Shown: positions 43,694-54,070, counted from the stretch's first letter. The stretch is 64,000 bases of DNA from Paenibacillus azoreducens (GCF_021654775.1 NZ_AP025343.1:3253501-3317500); one strand, 5' to 3'. Made by a program: numbers and translations. The notes: a model not told the origin generated them from the letters alone.

Positions 43694-45814
43694 ATGGGAA
43701 AAATGGAGATTCACTTCATTAAACGCTTTCCGGGTATGATCTTGTTATGCTGGACAGCGTTTTTTGTTGTTTTCGGATCTTTGTCCGTCCAGCTTCCGTC
43801 CGCCGTTCAAGGTCCCGGTTTATACACGCATGGAGCCTCGCATGAGGTTCAGAAGATTTTGGAGGAACGCTTGGGCATCCTTCCCGAACCGATCATCATA
43901 CTCTTTAATAAGCAAGCCGAAGTGAAACAAACCATGTTTGAACAAGCTATAGGCAATACGCTGCATAGCATAGGCCGGTTGAACGGCATGACGTTCTTGA
44001 TGTCACCGCTGGACCATCCGGAGCTTATGAACGATGATGCCGCTTATGCCCTGATCGGGTTCGGGAATTCTCCGGAACAACAGCAGGCAATTTCCAAGCA
44101 AATTCGCCGTCTGCTGCCGGAATCGGAGGGCATTAGCGTCCAGCTTACCGGTAAAACGATCATCCAGGAGGATGTGAACAAATCGAGCATGCATGATTTT
44201 ATGGTGGCGGAACGCATAGGGATTCCGGCGGCCTTCATCATTCTGCTGCTCGCTTTTGGAGGCATTTTATATGCCCTCATTCCAGTACTTATGGGATTGC
44301 TGACTGTTTCCGCCGCAATGGGACTGACGGTGGTCATCAGCCGTATTTGGGGTTTGGAGCTGTCCAACTTCATCCTGAATGTCATCCCAATGACGGGTCT
44401 TGCGCTCAGCCTTGATTTTGCTTTCATCATCACCAGCCGTTTCCGGGAGGAGATGGGCAAGGGCGCCAACCCGGAGGAAGCGCTCCGCGCCACATTAAGT
44501 ACCGCCGGCAGGGCGGTTTATTTTTCAGCGGTTTGCGTGGCATGCGGGTTAATAGGCGTCTCCTTCATTCCGATGCCGATGTTTGAAAGCGCAGCCTTAT
44601 GCTCGCTCATTGTTGTCATTTTGGCGGCCGCGATCAACCTTAGCTTGGTTCCGGCACTGCTTGTATTGATGTCGCCGCTCATCAGACGAAGCCGCAGCGC
44701 AGTAAAATTGCCCGGGCCCAGCTATAAGTTGTGGTTATTCTGGGCTGACCGGGTCATGCGAAGGCCGCTGCAGGTGATGGGGGCCGCCGGCCTTATGCTT
44801 CTCGTTTTGCTCCTGCCGGCGTTTGGGCTGGTCACAGAAGTTCCGGATGCAAGTTCACTTCCGGCGGCTGCCGAATCCAGACAGGCCGAAGAGACGATCC
44901 GAGCCCGTTTTCAGATGGAAGGAAAGTCGGAAGTGCTCGCCGTACTCCTAGCGGCAGGAAATTCATTCACGCAGACAGAGCTGCAGGCAGCTTCCGATTG
45001 GTTCAAAGAAGTGAATCATGATGTTTCCGTCATCAGCGTCAAACCATTGTCAGGGCTGCGGAGCGGCCAATCAAATGAATCGGCATTAGGGGACCTTGCT
45101 GTATTCCGAATTACATTAACGGGCAAGCCAGGCTCTGCGGAAGTCCATCAGTGGCTGCGGGATGCTGAACAAAAAGCTGCCCGCTCAGGGGTCCGCATTT
45201 GGCTTGGCGGAGAAGCCAAATCCATACAGGAAGTCAAAGATGCAGTTGCGCATTCACTTCCCAATATGCTGGGATTTATCGCTATTTCCAATCTATTGGT
45301 ACTGTTGATGGCTTTCCGTTCGTTCCTGATCCCGCTAAAAGCATTTATGATGAATATACTCAGCATCTTGGCTTCTTTTGGCGTGTTGGTATTGGTGTTT
45401 CAAACGGGGAGCACCGGCCTGCCACCGGAGAAGATCGCCATTATGGTGCCGGTATTCGTTTTTGGTCTGGTATTTGGCGTAAGCATGGATTATGGAGTGT
45501 TTTTACTGTCGAGGATGTCTGAAGCATTTGAGGAAACAGGGGATGCTGATGAAGCGATCCGCCGTGGCATGGCCGCGACGGGAAAGATTATTACTTCGGC
45601 GGCGGCCATTCTCATAGCGGTTACATTACCGTTTGCATTCGGCGAGGTGGTAGGAGTCAGGCAGCTTGGCGTCGGAATTGCATCTGCCGTTCTGATCGAT
45701 GTGACCTTGATTAGGCTGCTGCTGGTTCCATCGCTGATGAGGCTGCTTGGGCATTTGAACTGGTGGATGCCGCGCTGGCTCCTTTTACTGCTTCCGAACC
45801 AGCGCCGAAATTGA
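43694..45814 (+). CDS. MMPL family (RND superfamily) exporter of the PKS cluster
   Basis: 706 aa in two homologous halves, each with one N-terminal helix, an external loop and a block of five helices. Typical motifs: ALSLDFAFIITSRFREEMGK in the first half and GVSMDYGVFLLSRMSEAFEE in the second, both with the Asp-Tyr/Phe proton-relay signature. MMPL proteins export lipids or hydrophobic metabolites, which fits the product of a type III PKS. It starts 12 nt after the oxidoreductase stop with GGAGACAGGG as RBS. It converges on coaA with only 11 bp between the stops and no hairpin seen. Confidence 0.9.
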   Translation: MGKMEIHFIKRFPGMILLCWTAFFVVFGSLSVQLPSAVQGPGLYTHGASHEVQKILEERLGILPEPIIILFNKQAEVKQTMFEQAIGNTLHSIGRLNGMTFLMSPLDHPELMNDDAAYALIGFGNSPEQQQAISKQIRRLLPESEGISVQLTGKTIIQEDVNKSSMHDFMVAERIGIPAAFIILLLAFGGILYALIPVLMGLLTVSAAMGLTVVISRIWGLELSNFILNVIPMTGLALSLDFAFIITSRFREEMGKGANPEEALRATLSTAGRAVYFSAVCVACGLIGVSFIPMPMFESAALCSLIVVILAAAINLSLVPALLVLMSPLIRRSRSAVKLPGPSYKLWLFWADRVMRRPLQVMGAAGLMLLVLLLPAFGLVTEVPDASSLPAAAESRQAEETIRARFQMEGKSEVLAVLLAAGNSFTQTELQAASDWFKEVNHDVSVISVKPLSGLRSGQSNESALGDLAVFRITLTGKPGSAEVHQWLRDAEQKAARSGVRIWLGGEAKSIQEVKDAVAHSLPNMLGFIAISNLLVLLMAFRSFLIPLKAFMMNILSILASFGVLVLVFQTGSTGLPPEKIAIMVPVFVFGLVFGVSMDYGVFLLSRMSEAFEETGDADEAIRRGMAATGKIITSAAAILIAVTLPFAFGEVVGVRQLGVGIASAVLIDVTLIRLLLVPSLMRLLGHLNWWMPRWLLLLLPNQRRN

Positions 45815-45825
45815 TTTTCCGATTG

Positions 45826-46749
45826 TTACTTGCGGAGCAGCACCTGATCGATATGATGATCAGAACCTTTTTTGATGATGAGTCGGGCACGTTCCTTCGT
45901 TGGCAAAATATTTTCATGCAAGTTTTTGGCGTTGATATCCTCCCAAATTTTCTCCGCCGTACGAGCGGCTTCTTCCTTGGAGATCGACGCATATTTGCGA
46001 AAATAGGAGCGGGGATCCTTAAAGGCCGTATCCCGGAGCATTTGAAATCTTTCAATATACCAATTGCGGATATCTTGTTCGTCCGCATCGATGTAGATAG
46101 AAAAATCAAAAAAATCGCTGACGAAAGTCGGCTCCTGCGTATTCACCTGCAGCACGTTGATGCCTTCCACGATCAAAATATCCGGCTGATCCACAAGCTG
46201 TGTCCGGTCGTTCAGCACGTCATAAGTCAAGTGGGAATATACAGGAACATGCAGGGCCGGCTCTCCCGACTTGACGCTGCTGATAAAATGCATCAGCTTG
46301 TTGATATCATAGCTTTCAGGAAAGCCTTTGCGGTTCATAATGCCTTTGGCTTCAAGCACATCGTTGGGGTACAGGAAGCCGTCGGTTGTCACCAAATCGA
46401 CCTTGGAATGTTCCGGCCAGCGCGACAACAGCGTTTGCAGCAGTCTGGCAGCCGTGCTTTTGCCTACCGCAACGCTGCCGGCAATCCCGATGACAAACGG
46501 AGCCTTGGGCGTAGGCGTGTTGAAGAAAGAATTCATTTTCGATTGAAGCTGCATAAAGGTAGTCGCGTACAAATGAATAAGCCGAGCCAGTGGAAGATAC
46601 ACCTTCGTCACTTCTTCGATCGAAATTTTTTCGTTTAACCCCTTTAATTTCTCGAATTCTTCCTCCGAAATGGAAAGGGGAGGAAGATCGCGGGACATGG
46701 CCCATGCAGTCCGGTCAAATTCATAATACGGGGAATATGTATTGTTCAT
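45826..46749 (-). CDS. coaA: Type I pantothenate kinase
   Basis: 307 aa. P-loop [18 protein letters not shown], then [14 protein letters not shown] and [10 protein letters not shown], and a C-terminal half with VEGINVLQV and [10 protein letters not shown], all diagnostic of prokaryotic CoaA. It phosphorylates pantothenate, the first step of coenzyme A synthesis, and is usually feedback-inhibited by CoA. Many Firmicutes have coaX as well; this one is single here and oriented against the PKS cluster. Confidence 0.95.
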   Translation of the reverse strand: MNNTYSPYYEFDRTAWAMSRDLPPLSISEEEFEKLKGLNEKISIEEVTKVYLPLARLIHLYATTFMQLQSKMNSFFNTPTPKAPFVIGIAGSVAVGKSTAARLLQTLLSRWPEHSKVDLVTTDGFLYPNDVLEAKGIMNRKGFPESYDINKLMHFISSVKSGEPALHVPVYSHLTYDVLNDRTQLVDQPDILIVEGINVLQVNTQEPTFVSDFFDFSIYIDADEQDIRNWYIERFQMLRDTAFKDPRSYFRKYASISKEEAARTAEKIWEDINAKNLHENILPTKERARLIIKKGSDHHIDQVLLRK

Positions 46750-47071
46750 AATAAGCTCTCTTTCTATCCAGGCTTACAATCCGGAAATCCGAAGCAAACA
46801 ATGCCGTTTTGTATGGCGGCGGGACAAGCCAGCATCCGCAAAATATATATTCAGGAAAATAAGCCGACTGGACGTTTTTGTCTCAGATTTTGTTATACTG
46901 ATAGAGACGGAAAATTCCGCAGTTACTATCTTAACATGTAAACAGCGCCGGAAAAAGCATATCTTCTGCAGCAGCAGGAAACGAGGAAGTTGATCGCAGC
47001 ATGACTTTGTTCTGCGAAAGTTGAGTTTATCAGTACCGATTATAGAGATATAGAGACGGGTGAACAGAAAA
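46750..47071. other. Divergent region between coaA and deoR
   Basis: About 320 bp carrying the promoters of coaA (minus) and deoR (plus). A weak TGGACG/TTATAC promoter-like pair lies near 46870-46897. No operator or structured RNA was recognised. Confidence 0.4.
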
Positions 47072-48007
47072 ATGGATATCGAAAAACAACGGTTATCGAT
47101 TGAAGCAGCAAGACTTTACTACCAGTCGGATTTCAGCCAGCAGGAGATCGCGCAGCGGCTTGGCGTGTCCCGGCCAACGGTGTCCCGCCTGCTGCAGTTT
47201 GCGAAGGAACAGGGTTACGTCAAAATCGATATCGTAGATCCGCATGAGGATTTGAACGTGCTGTCTAAGAAACTGCAGAGCAAATTTGGATTGGATACGG
47301 TTCAGGTATGTTATTCGCCGCTGAACACATATGAAGAGATCAAAAAGCATGTTGCCAAACGGACGGCAGAATATCTGATCGAGACGGTCCAGGACAAAGA
47401 CATAATTGGCGTGACTTGGGGGACGACCATGTATGCGGTTGCCCGGCAGCTTGAACCCCAAAACGTTAAAGGCGTCGAGGTCGTCCAGCTCAAAGGAGGC
47501 GTCAGCCATTCCCACGTCAATACGTATGCGGCGGAAACCGTGAACCTGTTTGCGGAAGCCTTTAATACCGTTGCCAGATATTTGCCGCTGCCGGTCATTT
47601 TCGATAATACGGATGTCAAACGGATCGTTGAAGAGGACAGGCATATCAGCCGGATTATCGAGCTTGGCAAACAAGCCAATATCGCGGTTTTTACGGTAGG
47701 AACGGTGAAAGAAGACGCACTCTTGTTTAGATTGGGTTATTTTAATGAAGACGAGCAGAATTTACTCAAAAAGAACGGGGTAGGGGATATTTGCTCCCGC
47801 TTTTTTGATAAAAACGGCAATATTTGCAGCGAGGAAATAAACAACCGTACGGTTGGCATCGATCTGCCTGAGCTCCGGAAAAAGGATAAGTCTATTTTGG
47901 TGGCGGGCGGGCAGCGCAAGGTCGAGGCAATCAAGGCTGCTTTGGCCGGGAAATACGCCAACATTTTGGTGACGGATCAATTTACTGCGCAATCCTTGTT
48001 AGCTTGA
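47072..48007 (+). CDS. deoR: Deoxyribonucleoside regulator DeoR (SorC family)
   Basis: 311 aa from ATG 47072 (MDIEKQRLSIEAARLYYQSD), almost the Bacillus DeoR N-terminus; GTG 47060 is a less likely start. The HTH is FSQQEIAQRLGVSRPTVSRL, and the SorC sugar-binding domain follows (DIIGVTWGTTMYAVARQL, VVQLKGGVSHSHVNT). In Bacillus it represses the deo operon and is released by deoxyribose-5-phosphate. It directly precedes deoC and a promoter with a matching operator. It has its own terminator at 48016-48051. Confidence 0.93.
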   Translation: MDIEKQRLSIEAARLYYQSDFSQQEIAQRLGVSRPTVSRLLQFAKEQGYVKIDIVDPHEDLNVLSKKLQSKFGLDTVQVCYSPLNTYEEIKKHVAKRTAEYLIETVQDKDIIGVTWGTTMYAVARQLEPQNVKGVEVVQLKGGVSHSHVNTYAAETVNLFAEAFNTVARYLPLPVIFDNTDVKRIVEEDRHISRIIELGKQANIAVFTVGTVKEDALLFRLGYFNEDEQNLLKKNGVGDICSRFFDKNGNICSEEINNRTVGIDLPELRKKDKSILVAGGQRKVEAIKAALAGKYANILVTDQFTAQSLLA

Positions 48008-48015
48008 GAAGACAT

Positions 48016-48051
48016 AAAATCTGTCATAAGTACATATGGCAGATTTTTTTT
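48016..48051 (+). terminator. Terminator after deoR
   Basis: AAAATCTG-CAT/ATG-CAGATTTT stem with T8. Confidence 0.88.
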
Positions 48052-48097
48052 GCGCAAAATAGCTTGTACAGGTCACGAATCATTTTCACAAATCGTT

Positions 48098-48150
48098 CAT
48101 GAACATAATTTCAATAGTGTGTTTACATATGTTCAAACGGGTGTTATGAT
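48098..48150 (+). promoter_or_regulatory. deo operon promoter with DeoR operator
   Basis: TTTACA (48122-48127) and TATGAT (48145-48150) are 17 bp apart. CATGAACATAATTTCAAT (48098-48115) closely matches the Bacillus DeoR palindrome (recalled as ATTGAACAAAATTTCAAT) and lies at about -60 to -43 relative to the expected start. A further half-site, GTTCAAA, lies between -35 and -10 (48131-48137), also as described for Bacillus. Confidence 0.8.
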
Positions 48151-48280
48151 AGTTCTGCAAATACAAAGATAGAATGAATCCTGCATGCAAACCGCCCGGT
48201 TCATTCTATATATAAAGCCCTTTCAAATTGTGAGAATTGGATAAACAAAGGGTAATTATTTTGTGAAGGAGATGGTATGA

Positions 48281-48958
48281 ATGGCTAATCAGTCTGATCT
48301 TGCGGGCATGATCGATCATACGTTGCTTCGCGCAGACGCTACGCAAAGCGAACTCGCCAAATTAACCGAGGAAGCGAAGAAATACGAATTTGCTTCTGTA
48401 TGCGTAAACCCGACATGGGTAAAATACGCGGCCGAGCAACTACAAGGAACGAAGGTAAAAGTATGTACCGTCATCGGCTTCCCACTGGGAGCAACAACTT
48501 CTGACGTCAAAGCATTCGAAACCAAAAATGCGATTGAAAATGGCGCCGGCGAAGTCGATATGGTGATCAACATCGGTGCATTGAAAGACAAGCAGGATGA
48601 TTTCGTAGAGCAGGACATTAAAGCCGTGGTTGATGCCGCAGCAGGCAAAGCGCTTGTCAAAGTGATCATTGAAACTTGCCTGCTTAGTGACGAGGAAAAA
48701 GAGCGTGCTTGCCGTTTGGCGGTAAAAGCGGGAGCCGATTTCGTAAAAACGTCCACGGGATTTTCGACCGGAGGCGCTACGCCTGAAGATGTACGGTTGA
48801 TGCGTCAGACGGTTGGTCCGAATGTTGGAGTTAAAGCTTCCGGCGGCGTCCGCAGCCTCGAAGACATGAACAAAATGATCGAAGCCGGCGCAAACCGGAT
48901 CGGTGCAAGCTCCGGCGTTAAGATTATGGAAGGCGGACAGGCTGCAGGTTCTTATTAA
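48281..48958 (+). CDS. deoC: Deoxyribose-phosphate aldolase
   Basis: 225 aa. The Schiff-base lysine is Lys156 in FVKTSTGFS; other signatures are [27 protein letters not shown] and [11 protein letters not shown]. It splits 2-deoxyribose-5-phosphate to acetaldehyde and glyceraldehyde-3-phosphate, the last step of deoxynucleoside breakdown. First structural gene behind the DeoR-controlled promoter. RBS AAGGAG. Confidence 0.97.
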   Translation: MANQSDLAGMIDHTLLRADATQSELAKLTEEAKKYEFASVCVNPTWVKYAAEQLQGTKVKVCTVIGFPLGATTSDVKAFETKNAIENGAGEVDMVINIGALKDKQDDFVEQDIKAVVDAAAGKALVKVIIETCLLSDEEKERACRLAVKAGADFVKTSTGFSTGGATPEDVRLMRQTVGPNVGVKASGGVRSLEDMNKMIEAGANRIGASSGVKIMEGGQAAGSY

Positions 48959-48987
48959 ACCGGTACAGCCCAATAACCTGCCGTTTG

Positions 48988-49019
48988 AAAAAAGCGGGGA
49001 TTGCAAGATCCCGCTTTTC
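48988..49019 (+). terminator. Hairpin between deoC and nupC (possible attenuator)
   Basis: AAAAAGCGGG/CCCGCTTTT stem with a short T run inside the operon; partial termination is likely. Confidence 0.7.
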
Positions 49020-49029
49020 TATGAAACCT

Positions 49030-49044
49030 TTGGAAGCGCTTATA
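49030..49044 (+). promoter_or_regulatory. cre-like CcpA site before nupC
   Basis: TTGGAAGCGCTTATA agrees with the consensus WTGNAARCGNWWWCA at 14 of 15 positions and has the central GCGC. It lies about 65 bp upstream of nupC, so it could block elongation or a local promoter under carbon excess. Confidence 0.55.
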
Positions 49045-49109
49045 TCAAAGCATTTTCATGACGGGATTAGAATTAATCCTCAACAAATTACAGACACAGG
49101 GAGACAGCC

Positions 49110-50291
49110 ATGAAATATTTGATTGCGGTATTAGGTTTACTCGTCGTGTTTGCACTGTCATTCGTTGCCAGCAATAACAAACGTGGTATTCGCTATCGCC
49201 CCATTATCGTGATGGTTATCCTGCAGCTGATTCTGGCATTTTTCTTGCTGAATACGGTTGTCGGAACCGTGCTGATTAAAGGATTTTCCGATATATTCAA
49301 CAATTTGCTTTTATATGCGGCTGAAGGCATCAATTTCGTCTTTGGCGGCATTGCGAATGAGGGACAAGCTCCGTTCTTCCTGAATGTGCTGCTGCCGATT
49401 ATCTTCATCTCGGCCCTGATCGGGATTTTGCAGTATGTCAAGATACTTCCGATTATTATTCGTTTCATTGGACTTGTGCTCAGCAAAATTAACGGCATGG
49501 GCAAGCTTGAATCTTACAATGCCGTTGCGTCGGCCATTTTGGGCCAATCCGAAGTGTTCATCTCCGTCAAAAAGCAAATCGGACTTTTGCCGAAGCATCG
49601 TTTATATACCCTTTGCGCCTCGGCCATGTCCACAGTGTCGATGTCGATTGTCGGCGCCTACATGACGATGATCGATCCCAAATATGTCGTTACGGCACTG
49701 GTATTGAACCTGTTTGGCGGTTTTATCATCGCATCCATCCTGAACCCGTATAAAGTTACTCCTGAAGAGGATCAGCTGCAGGTACAGGAGGATGGCGAGA
49801 AGCAATCTTTCTTTGAAATGCTTGGCGAGTATATTATGGACGGCTTTAAAGTTGCCATCACCGTTGCGGCGATGCTGATCGGTTTCGTGGCGCTGATCGC
49901 CATGATCAACGGCATCTTTAACGGCATCTTCGGCATTACGTTCCAGGAAATGCTGGGATACGTATTCGCACCGTTTGCATTTGTAATGGGTGTGCCTTGG
50001 AAGGAAGCTGTCGACGCGGGCAGCATCATGGCAACCAAAATGGTGTCCAACGAATTTGTCGCTATGCTGGATTTGGGCAAACATACCGCCATGTCCGCAC
50101 GGGCAACCGGCATCGTATCCGTCTTCCTGGTCTCGTTTGCGAACTTCTCTTCGATCGGCATCATTGCCGGCGCTGTGAAAGGGCTGCATGAAAAGCAGGG
50201 GAATGTCGTCGCACGTTTCGGTCTTAAGTTGCTGTATGGAGCAACGCTTGTCAGCGTTCTATCCGCAACGATTGCCGGCGTGTTTCTATAA
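49110..50291 (+). CDS. nupC: NupC-type concentrative nucleoside transporter
   Basis: 393 aa, about nine to ten helices. CNT family motifs: [39 protein letters not shown] and [22 protein letters not shown] near the C-terminus. It imports nucleosides driven by H+ or Na+. It belongs to the deo operon and supplies substrates for the phosphorylases encoded downstream. RBS GGGAGA. Confidence 0.94.
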   Translation: MKYLIAVLGLLVVFALSFVASNNKRGIRYRPIIVMVILQLILAFFLLNTVVGTVLIKGFSDIFNNLLLYAAEGINFVFGGIANEGQAPFFLNVLLPIIFISALIGILQYVKILPIIIRFIGLVLSKINGMGKLESYNAVASAILGQSEVFISVKKQIGLLPKHRLYTLCASAMSTVSMSIVGAYMTMIDPKYVVTALVLNLFGGFIIASILNPYKVTPEEDQLQVQEDGEKQSFFEMLGEYIMDGFKVAITVAAMLIGFVALIAMINGIFNGIFGITFQEMLGYVFAPFAFVMGVPWKEAVDAGSIMATKMVSNEFVAMLDLGKHTAMSARATGIVSVFLVSFANFSSIGIIAGAVKGLHEKQGNVVARFGLKLLYGATLVSVLSATIAGVFL

Positions 50292-50334
50292 TCGCTTGGT
50301 ATGAGTTATACTCAAATCGAAGGAGTGATTACAA

Positions 50335-51516
50335 ATGGCAGAATTTAAACGCGTACACTTGATCGTAATGGACTCGGTAGGGATCGGCGAAGCGCCGGAT
50401 GCCGCCCAATTTGATGATTTTGACGTGGATACGCTGGGGCATATCGCCAGAGAACGCGGCGGATTGAAGATGCCGAACATGGGTAAGCTCGGGCTTTCCA
50501 ACATCCGTGAAATTCAGGGCATTGAAAAAGCGGATAAGCCGCTTGCGTATTATACGAAAATGCAGGAGAAATCCGCAGGCAAAGATACTATGACAGGCCA
50601 TTGGGAAATCATGGGGCTTTACATTGATACGCCGTTCCGCGTATTCCCGGACGGATTTCCGGATGAACTGATCCAGCGAATTGAAGCCAAAACCGGCCGC
50701 AAAGTCATCGGCAACAAGCCGGCAAGCGGCACCGCCATTATTGACGAACTTGGCGAAGAGCAAATGAAAACGGGGGCGCTGATCGTTTATACATCCGCCG
50801 ACTCCGTACTGCAAATTGCCGCTCATGAAGATGTGATTCCGCTGAAGGAACTATATGAAATTTGTGAGTTCTGCCGCGAAATTACGTTGGATGATCCATA
50901 TATGCTCGGCCGTATTATCGCTCGCCCTTACGTAGGCCAACCGGGTTCATTCAAACGCACCGCCAACCGTCACGACTATGCATTGAAACCTTTTGAACGA
51001 ACGGTTATGAACGAGATGAAGGATGCGGGTCTTGATGTGGTTGCCATCGGCAAAATTTCCGACATTTATGATGGGGAAGGGGTTACCAAAGCCATCCGCA
51101 CGGTGTCGAACATGGACGGCATGGACAAATTGATCGCCACGATGGATGAGGATTTCACGGGTCTTAGCTTCCTCAATCTGGTGGACTTCGACGCAATGTA
51201 CGGACACCGCCGCGATCCGCAGGGATACGGACAAGCGCTTGATGATTACGATGCGCGCTTGCCTGAAGTATTTGCGAAAATGACTGATGATGACCTTCTG
51301 GTCATCACGGCCGACCATGGCAATGATCCAACGTACCGGGGTACGGATCATACCCGTGAATATGTGCCTCTGCTCGTATATTCGCCGCGCTTCAAAAACG
51401 GCGGCAGCGAACTTCCGCTGCGGAAGACTTTTGCGGATATCGGCGCGACCGTAGCCGAAAACTTTGGTGTGAAAATGCCGGAATACGGAACAAGCTTCCT
51501 TAAAGATTTGAAGTAA
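50335..51516 (+). CDS. deoB: Phosphopentomutase
   Basis: 393 aa of the alkaline phosphatase superfamily: [15 protein letters not shown] at the start (metal Asp), [11 protein letters not shown] with the phospho-acceptor Thr, and the C-terminal [20 protein letters not shown] metal ligands. It converts (deoxy)ribose-1-phosphate to the 5-phosphate, linking the phosphorylases to DeoC. It is called drm in Bacillus, where it sits in a separate operon with pupG; here it is inside the deo locus. RBS AAGGAG. Confidence 0.96.
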   Translation: MAEFKRVHLIVMDSVGIGEAPDAAQFDDFDVDTLGHIARERGGLKMPNMGKLGLSNIREIQGIEKADKPLAYYTKMQEKSAGKDTMTGHWEIMGLYIDTPFRVFPDGFPDELIQRIEAKTGRKVIGNKPASGTAIIDELGEEQMKTGALIVYTSADSVLQIAAHEDVIPLKELYEICEFCREITLDDPYMLGRIIARPYVGQPGSFKRTANRHDYALKPFERTVMNEMKDAGLDVVAIGKISDIYDGEGVTKAIRTVSNMDGMDKLIATMDEDFTGLSFLNLVDFDAMYGHRRDPQGYGQALDDYDARLPEVFAKMTDDDLLVITADHGNDPTYRGTDHTREYVPLLVYSPRFKNGGSELPLRKTFADIGATVAENFGVKMPEYGTSFLKDLK

Positions 51517-51566
51517 GTTTCAGGCAGAGCGTGAGTTCATATCATTAATATAATTAATAACCCTGA

Positions 51567-51652
51567 TATTTCGAAAGTAATAGGATGCAAGCCTAATGGA
51601 GCCATCAAGCGACGATAAGGGCACTTATAGTTTGACTTTCGAAATTCAGATT
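51567..51652 (+). ncRNA. Unidentified structured leader upstream of deoD
   Basis: A perfect 11-bp closing stem, ATTTCGAAAGT with ACTTTCGAAAT, encloses about 64 nt. Inside are TAGG-atgcaag-CCTA and ATAAG-ggca-CTTAT hairpins, giving a multi-branched shape like a riboswitch aptamer. It ends just before the AGGAGG of deoD. It does not match the purine, c-di-GMP, M-box, THF or SAM consensus sequences I know. Both closing arms also contain the palindrome TTTCGAAA, so a protein operator is an alternative reading. Confidence 0.45.
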
Positions 51653-51672
51653 ATCTGTCAGGAGGAGAAAAA

Positions 51673-52380
51673 ATGAGCACTCATATTGGAGCAAAAGCTG
51701 GAGAAATTGCGGAAACGATTCTTATCCCTGGGGATCCGCTGCGGGCGAAATACATTGCGGAAACATATTTGCAGGATGTCATTTGTTATAACGAAGTCAG
51801 AGGCATGCTTGGTTTTACGGGAACTTATAAAGGAAAACGTATTTCTGTGCAAGGTTCCGGCATGGGCATCCCATCCATCAGCATCTATGTTAACGAATTG
51901 ATCAATGAATACGGCGTGAAAAACCTGATGCGTGTCGGTACTTGCGGCAGTATGCAAAAAGACGTGCATGTGCGCGACGTTATTCTTGCTCAAGCATCCT
52001 GTACGGATTCTGGAGCGAACCGCCACTACTTCGGAGGATATGACTTCTCGCCGATCGCCAGCTTCCAACTGCTGAAAACCGCATATGAAAAAGGCGTGGA
52101 AAAAGGCTTGAAGCTGCATGTCGGCAATGTATTCAGTTCCGATATTTTCTACCGCGACGATAAATCGGTTGTTGAAAAGCTGATGCAGCACGGCATTCTC
52201 GGCGTCGAGATGGAAACGACCGCTCTATATACTCTGGCTGCCAAATTTGGGGTTAATGCATTGACTTTGCTCACCGTAAGCGATCACCTGCTGACAGGGG
52301 AAGAAACAAGTGCGGAAGAACGTCAAACTACCTTTAACGACATGATGGAAGTAGCTTTGGAAACAGCAATTACATTATAA
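51673..52380 (+). CDS. deoD: Purine-nucleoside phosphorylase (DeoD type)
   Basis: 235 aa, hexameric PNP type. [30 protein letters not shown] (shown in two parts), [34 protein letters not shown] and the catalytic Asp in [10 protein letters not shown]. It phosphorolyses purine (deoxy)nucleosides to base and (deoxy)ribose-1-phosphate. It is preceded by an unusual structured leader and AGGAGGAG. Pdp follows after 26 nt. Confidence 0.96.
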   Translation: MSTHIGAKAGEIAETILIPGDPLRAKYIAETYLQDVICYNEVRGMLGFTGTYKGKRISVQGSGMGIPSISIYVNELINEYGVKNLMRVGTCGSMQKDVHVRDVILAQASCTDSGANRHYFGGYDFSPIASFQLLKTAYEKGVEKGLKLHVGNVFSSDIFYRDDKSVVEKLMQHGILGVEMETTALYTLAAKFGVNALTLLTVSDHLLTGEETSAEERQTTFNDMMEVALETAITL

Positions 52381-52406
52381 ACCATTGAAAGAGAGGCAAG
52401 ATCACA

Positions 52407-53708
52407 ATGAGAATGGTCGACTTGATTGAAAAGAAACGTGACGGCGGAGAACTGACAACTGAAGAAATCAATTTCATCATAGAAGGCTATACCAAAGGGG
52501 AAATTCCGGATTATCAGGTGAGTGCCCTCGCGATGGCAATTTTCTTTAAAGATATGACGCAACGCGAACGCGCGGATTTGACGATGGCAATCGTAAACTC
52601 CGGCGATACGATCGACTTGTCCGAGATCGAAGGCATTAAAGTAGATAAGCACTCTACAGGCGGCGTAGGCGACACGACGACCCTGGTGCTTGCTCCTCTG
52701 GTAGCGGCTTTGGATATTCCGGTTGCCAAAATGTCCGGCCGCGGTTTGGGACATACAGGTGGAACGATCGACAAGCTTGAATCTATCGAAGGGTTCCACG
52801 TTGAAATCGAACGCGAAGAATTCGTTGAACTGGTCAACAAACATAAAATCGCGGTTATTGGTCAAACCGGCAACCTGACGCCTGCAGACAAGAAGCTGTA
52901 TGCCCTTCGCGACGTCACAGGCACGGTTAACTCCATCGCTTTGATTGCAAGCTCGATCATGAGTAAAAAAATCGCTGCCGGTTCCGACGCCATTGTGCTT
53001 GACGTTAAAACAGGGGCTGGCGCGTTCATGAAAACCGTTGACGATGCCAAAGAATTGGCTCACGCCATGGTAAGCATCGGCAACAATGTCGGACGCAAAA
53101 CGATGGCGGTCATTTCCGATATGAGCCAGCCGCTTGGATTTGCGATCGGCAATGCGCTTGAAGTCAAAGAAGCAATCGATACTTTGAAAGGCCAAGGTCC
53201 GAAGGATCTGGAAGAGCTTTGCTTGGCACTGGGACGCCAAATGGTGTTCCTGGCAAACAAAGCAGACTCCCTGGAAGAAGCGGAAGAGATGCTGAAGGAA
53301 GTTATCAAAAACGGCAAAGCGCTCAATAAATTCAAGGAGTTCATCCAAAATCAGGGCGGCAACCCTGATGTGGTGGATCATCCTGAAAAACTCCCGCAAG
53401 CGAAATATCTCATTGAAGTTCCTGCAAAGGAAGACGGCGTTGTAGCGGAAATCGTTGCCGACGAGATCGGAACAGCAGCGATGTGGCTCGGAGCCGGACG
53501 TGCAACCAAAGAATCGGAAATCGATTTGGCTGTAGGCCTCATGCTCAATAAAAAAATCGGCGATCCGGTGAAAAAAGGCGAATCCCTTGTCACCATTCAC
53601 GCTAACCGTGAAAACGTGGACGATGTAATGAACAAAATCTACGAAAACATCCGTATCGCCGATCATGCAGAAGCGCCAGTGCTGGTGCATGGCATCATTA
53701 CGGAGTAA
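52407..53708 (+). CDS. pdp: Pyrimidine-nucleoside phosphorylase
   Basis: 433 aa. Signatures [37 protein letters not shown] and [12 protein letters not shown] identify the thymidine/pyrimidine phosphorylase family; Bacillus Pdp accepts uridine, thymidine and deoxyuridine. With NupC, DeoD, DeoB and DeoC it completes a pathway from imported nucleosides to central metabolism. The gene is followed by a strong terminator, the end of the deo operon. Confidence 0.96.
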   Translation: MRMVDLIEKKRDGGELTTEEINFIIEGYTKGEIPDYQVSALAMAIFFKDMTQRERADLTMAIVNSGDTIDLSEIEGIKVDKHSTGGVGDTTTLVLAPLVAALDIPVAKMSGRGLGHTGGTIDKLESIEGFHVEIEREEFVELVNKHKIAVIGQTGNLTPADKKLYALRDVTGTVNSIALIASSIMSKKIAAGSDAIVLDVKTGAGAFMKTVDDAKELAHAMVSIGNNVGRKTMAVISDMSQPLGFAIGNALEVKEAIDTLKGQGPKDLEELCLALGRQMVFLANKADSLEEAEEMLKEVIKNGKALNKFKEFIQNQGGNPDVVDHPEKLPQAKYLIEVPAKEDGVVAEIVADEIGTAAMWLGAGRATKESEIDLAVGLMLNKKIGDPVKKGESLVTIHANRENVDDVMNKIYENIRIADHAEAPVLVHGIITE

Positions 53709-53724
53709 ACCTCTAGATATTAAT

Positions 53725-53764
53725 AAAAACCGGCTGTCTCAAACAGATGAGATAGCCGGTTTTT
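53725..53764. terminator. Terminator at the end of the deo operon
   Basis: AAAAACCGGCT-TCTC/GAGA-AGCCGGTTTTT stem; the A-rich left arm lets it also serve the convergent DUF4190 gene. Confidence 0.9.
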
Positions 53765-53767
53765 CGA

Positions 53768-54070
53768 TTATTGAGGGACAACGAAATTAACCGCCACGAT
53801 TAAAATCATAATGCCATACAACACGATGGATACAATACCGCACACCAATCCGCCAATTGCAAGGCCGCGCCCGCCTTCATGTTTGCTTTTAATATCTCTT
53901 AAAGCAAGGCTTGCGAAAACGATCGCAATGATGCCGAGAATAACGCCAAACCATGGAGAGACAATGCTGAGGATACCAAGCACAAGCGCAGCGATGGCTT
54001 TCCCGTTGGTTTTGGGAGGCTGCATAGAGGGGACTTGCTGAAACTGATTATATTGTCCGTTTGGATCCAA
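53768..54070 (-). CDS. DUF4190 membrane protein (paralogue 1)
   Basis: 100 aa from TTG 54070 with GAGGAGG upstream. A short Gln/Asn/Pro-rich head (YNQFQQVPSMQPPKTNGKAI) leads into two transmembrane helices separated by a charged loop (DIKSKHEGGRGLA). This is the DUF4190 layout seen in many Gram-positive bacteria; its function is unknown. The neighbour at 54201 shares the head and helix pattern, so the two arose by tandem duplication. Confidence 0.75.
   Translation of the reverse strand: MDPNGQYNQFQQVPSMQPPKTNGKAIAALVLGILSIVSPWFGVILGIIAIVFASLALRDIKSKHEGGRGLAIGGLVCGIVSIVLYGIMILIVAVNFVVPQ

Noticed and set aside
51567..51652. Known purine or c-di-GMP riboswitch before deoD
   Set aside because: The conserved core bases of those classes are not present; it is kept only as an unidentified structure.
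52323..53690. 455-codon open frame opposite pdp
   Set aside because: Antisense shadow of a conserved gene, with no domain or RBS.
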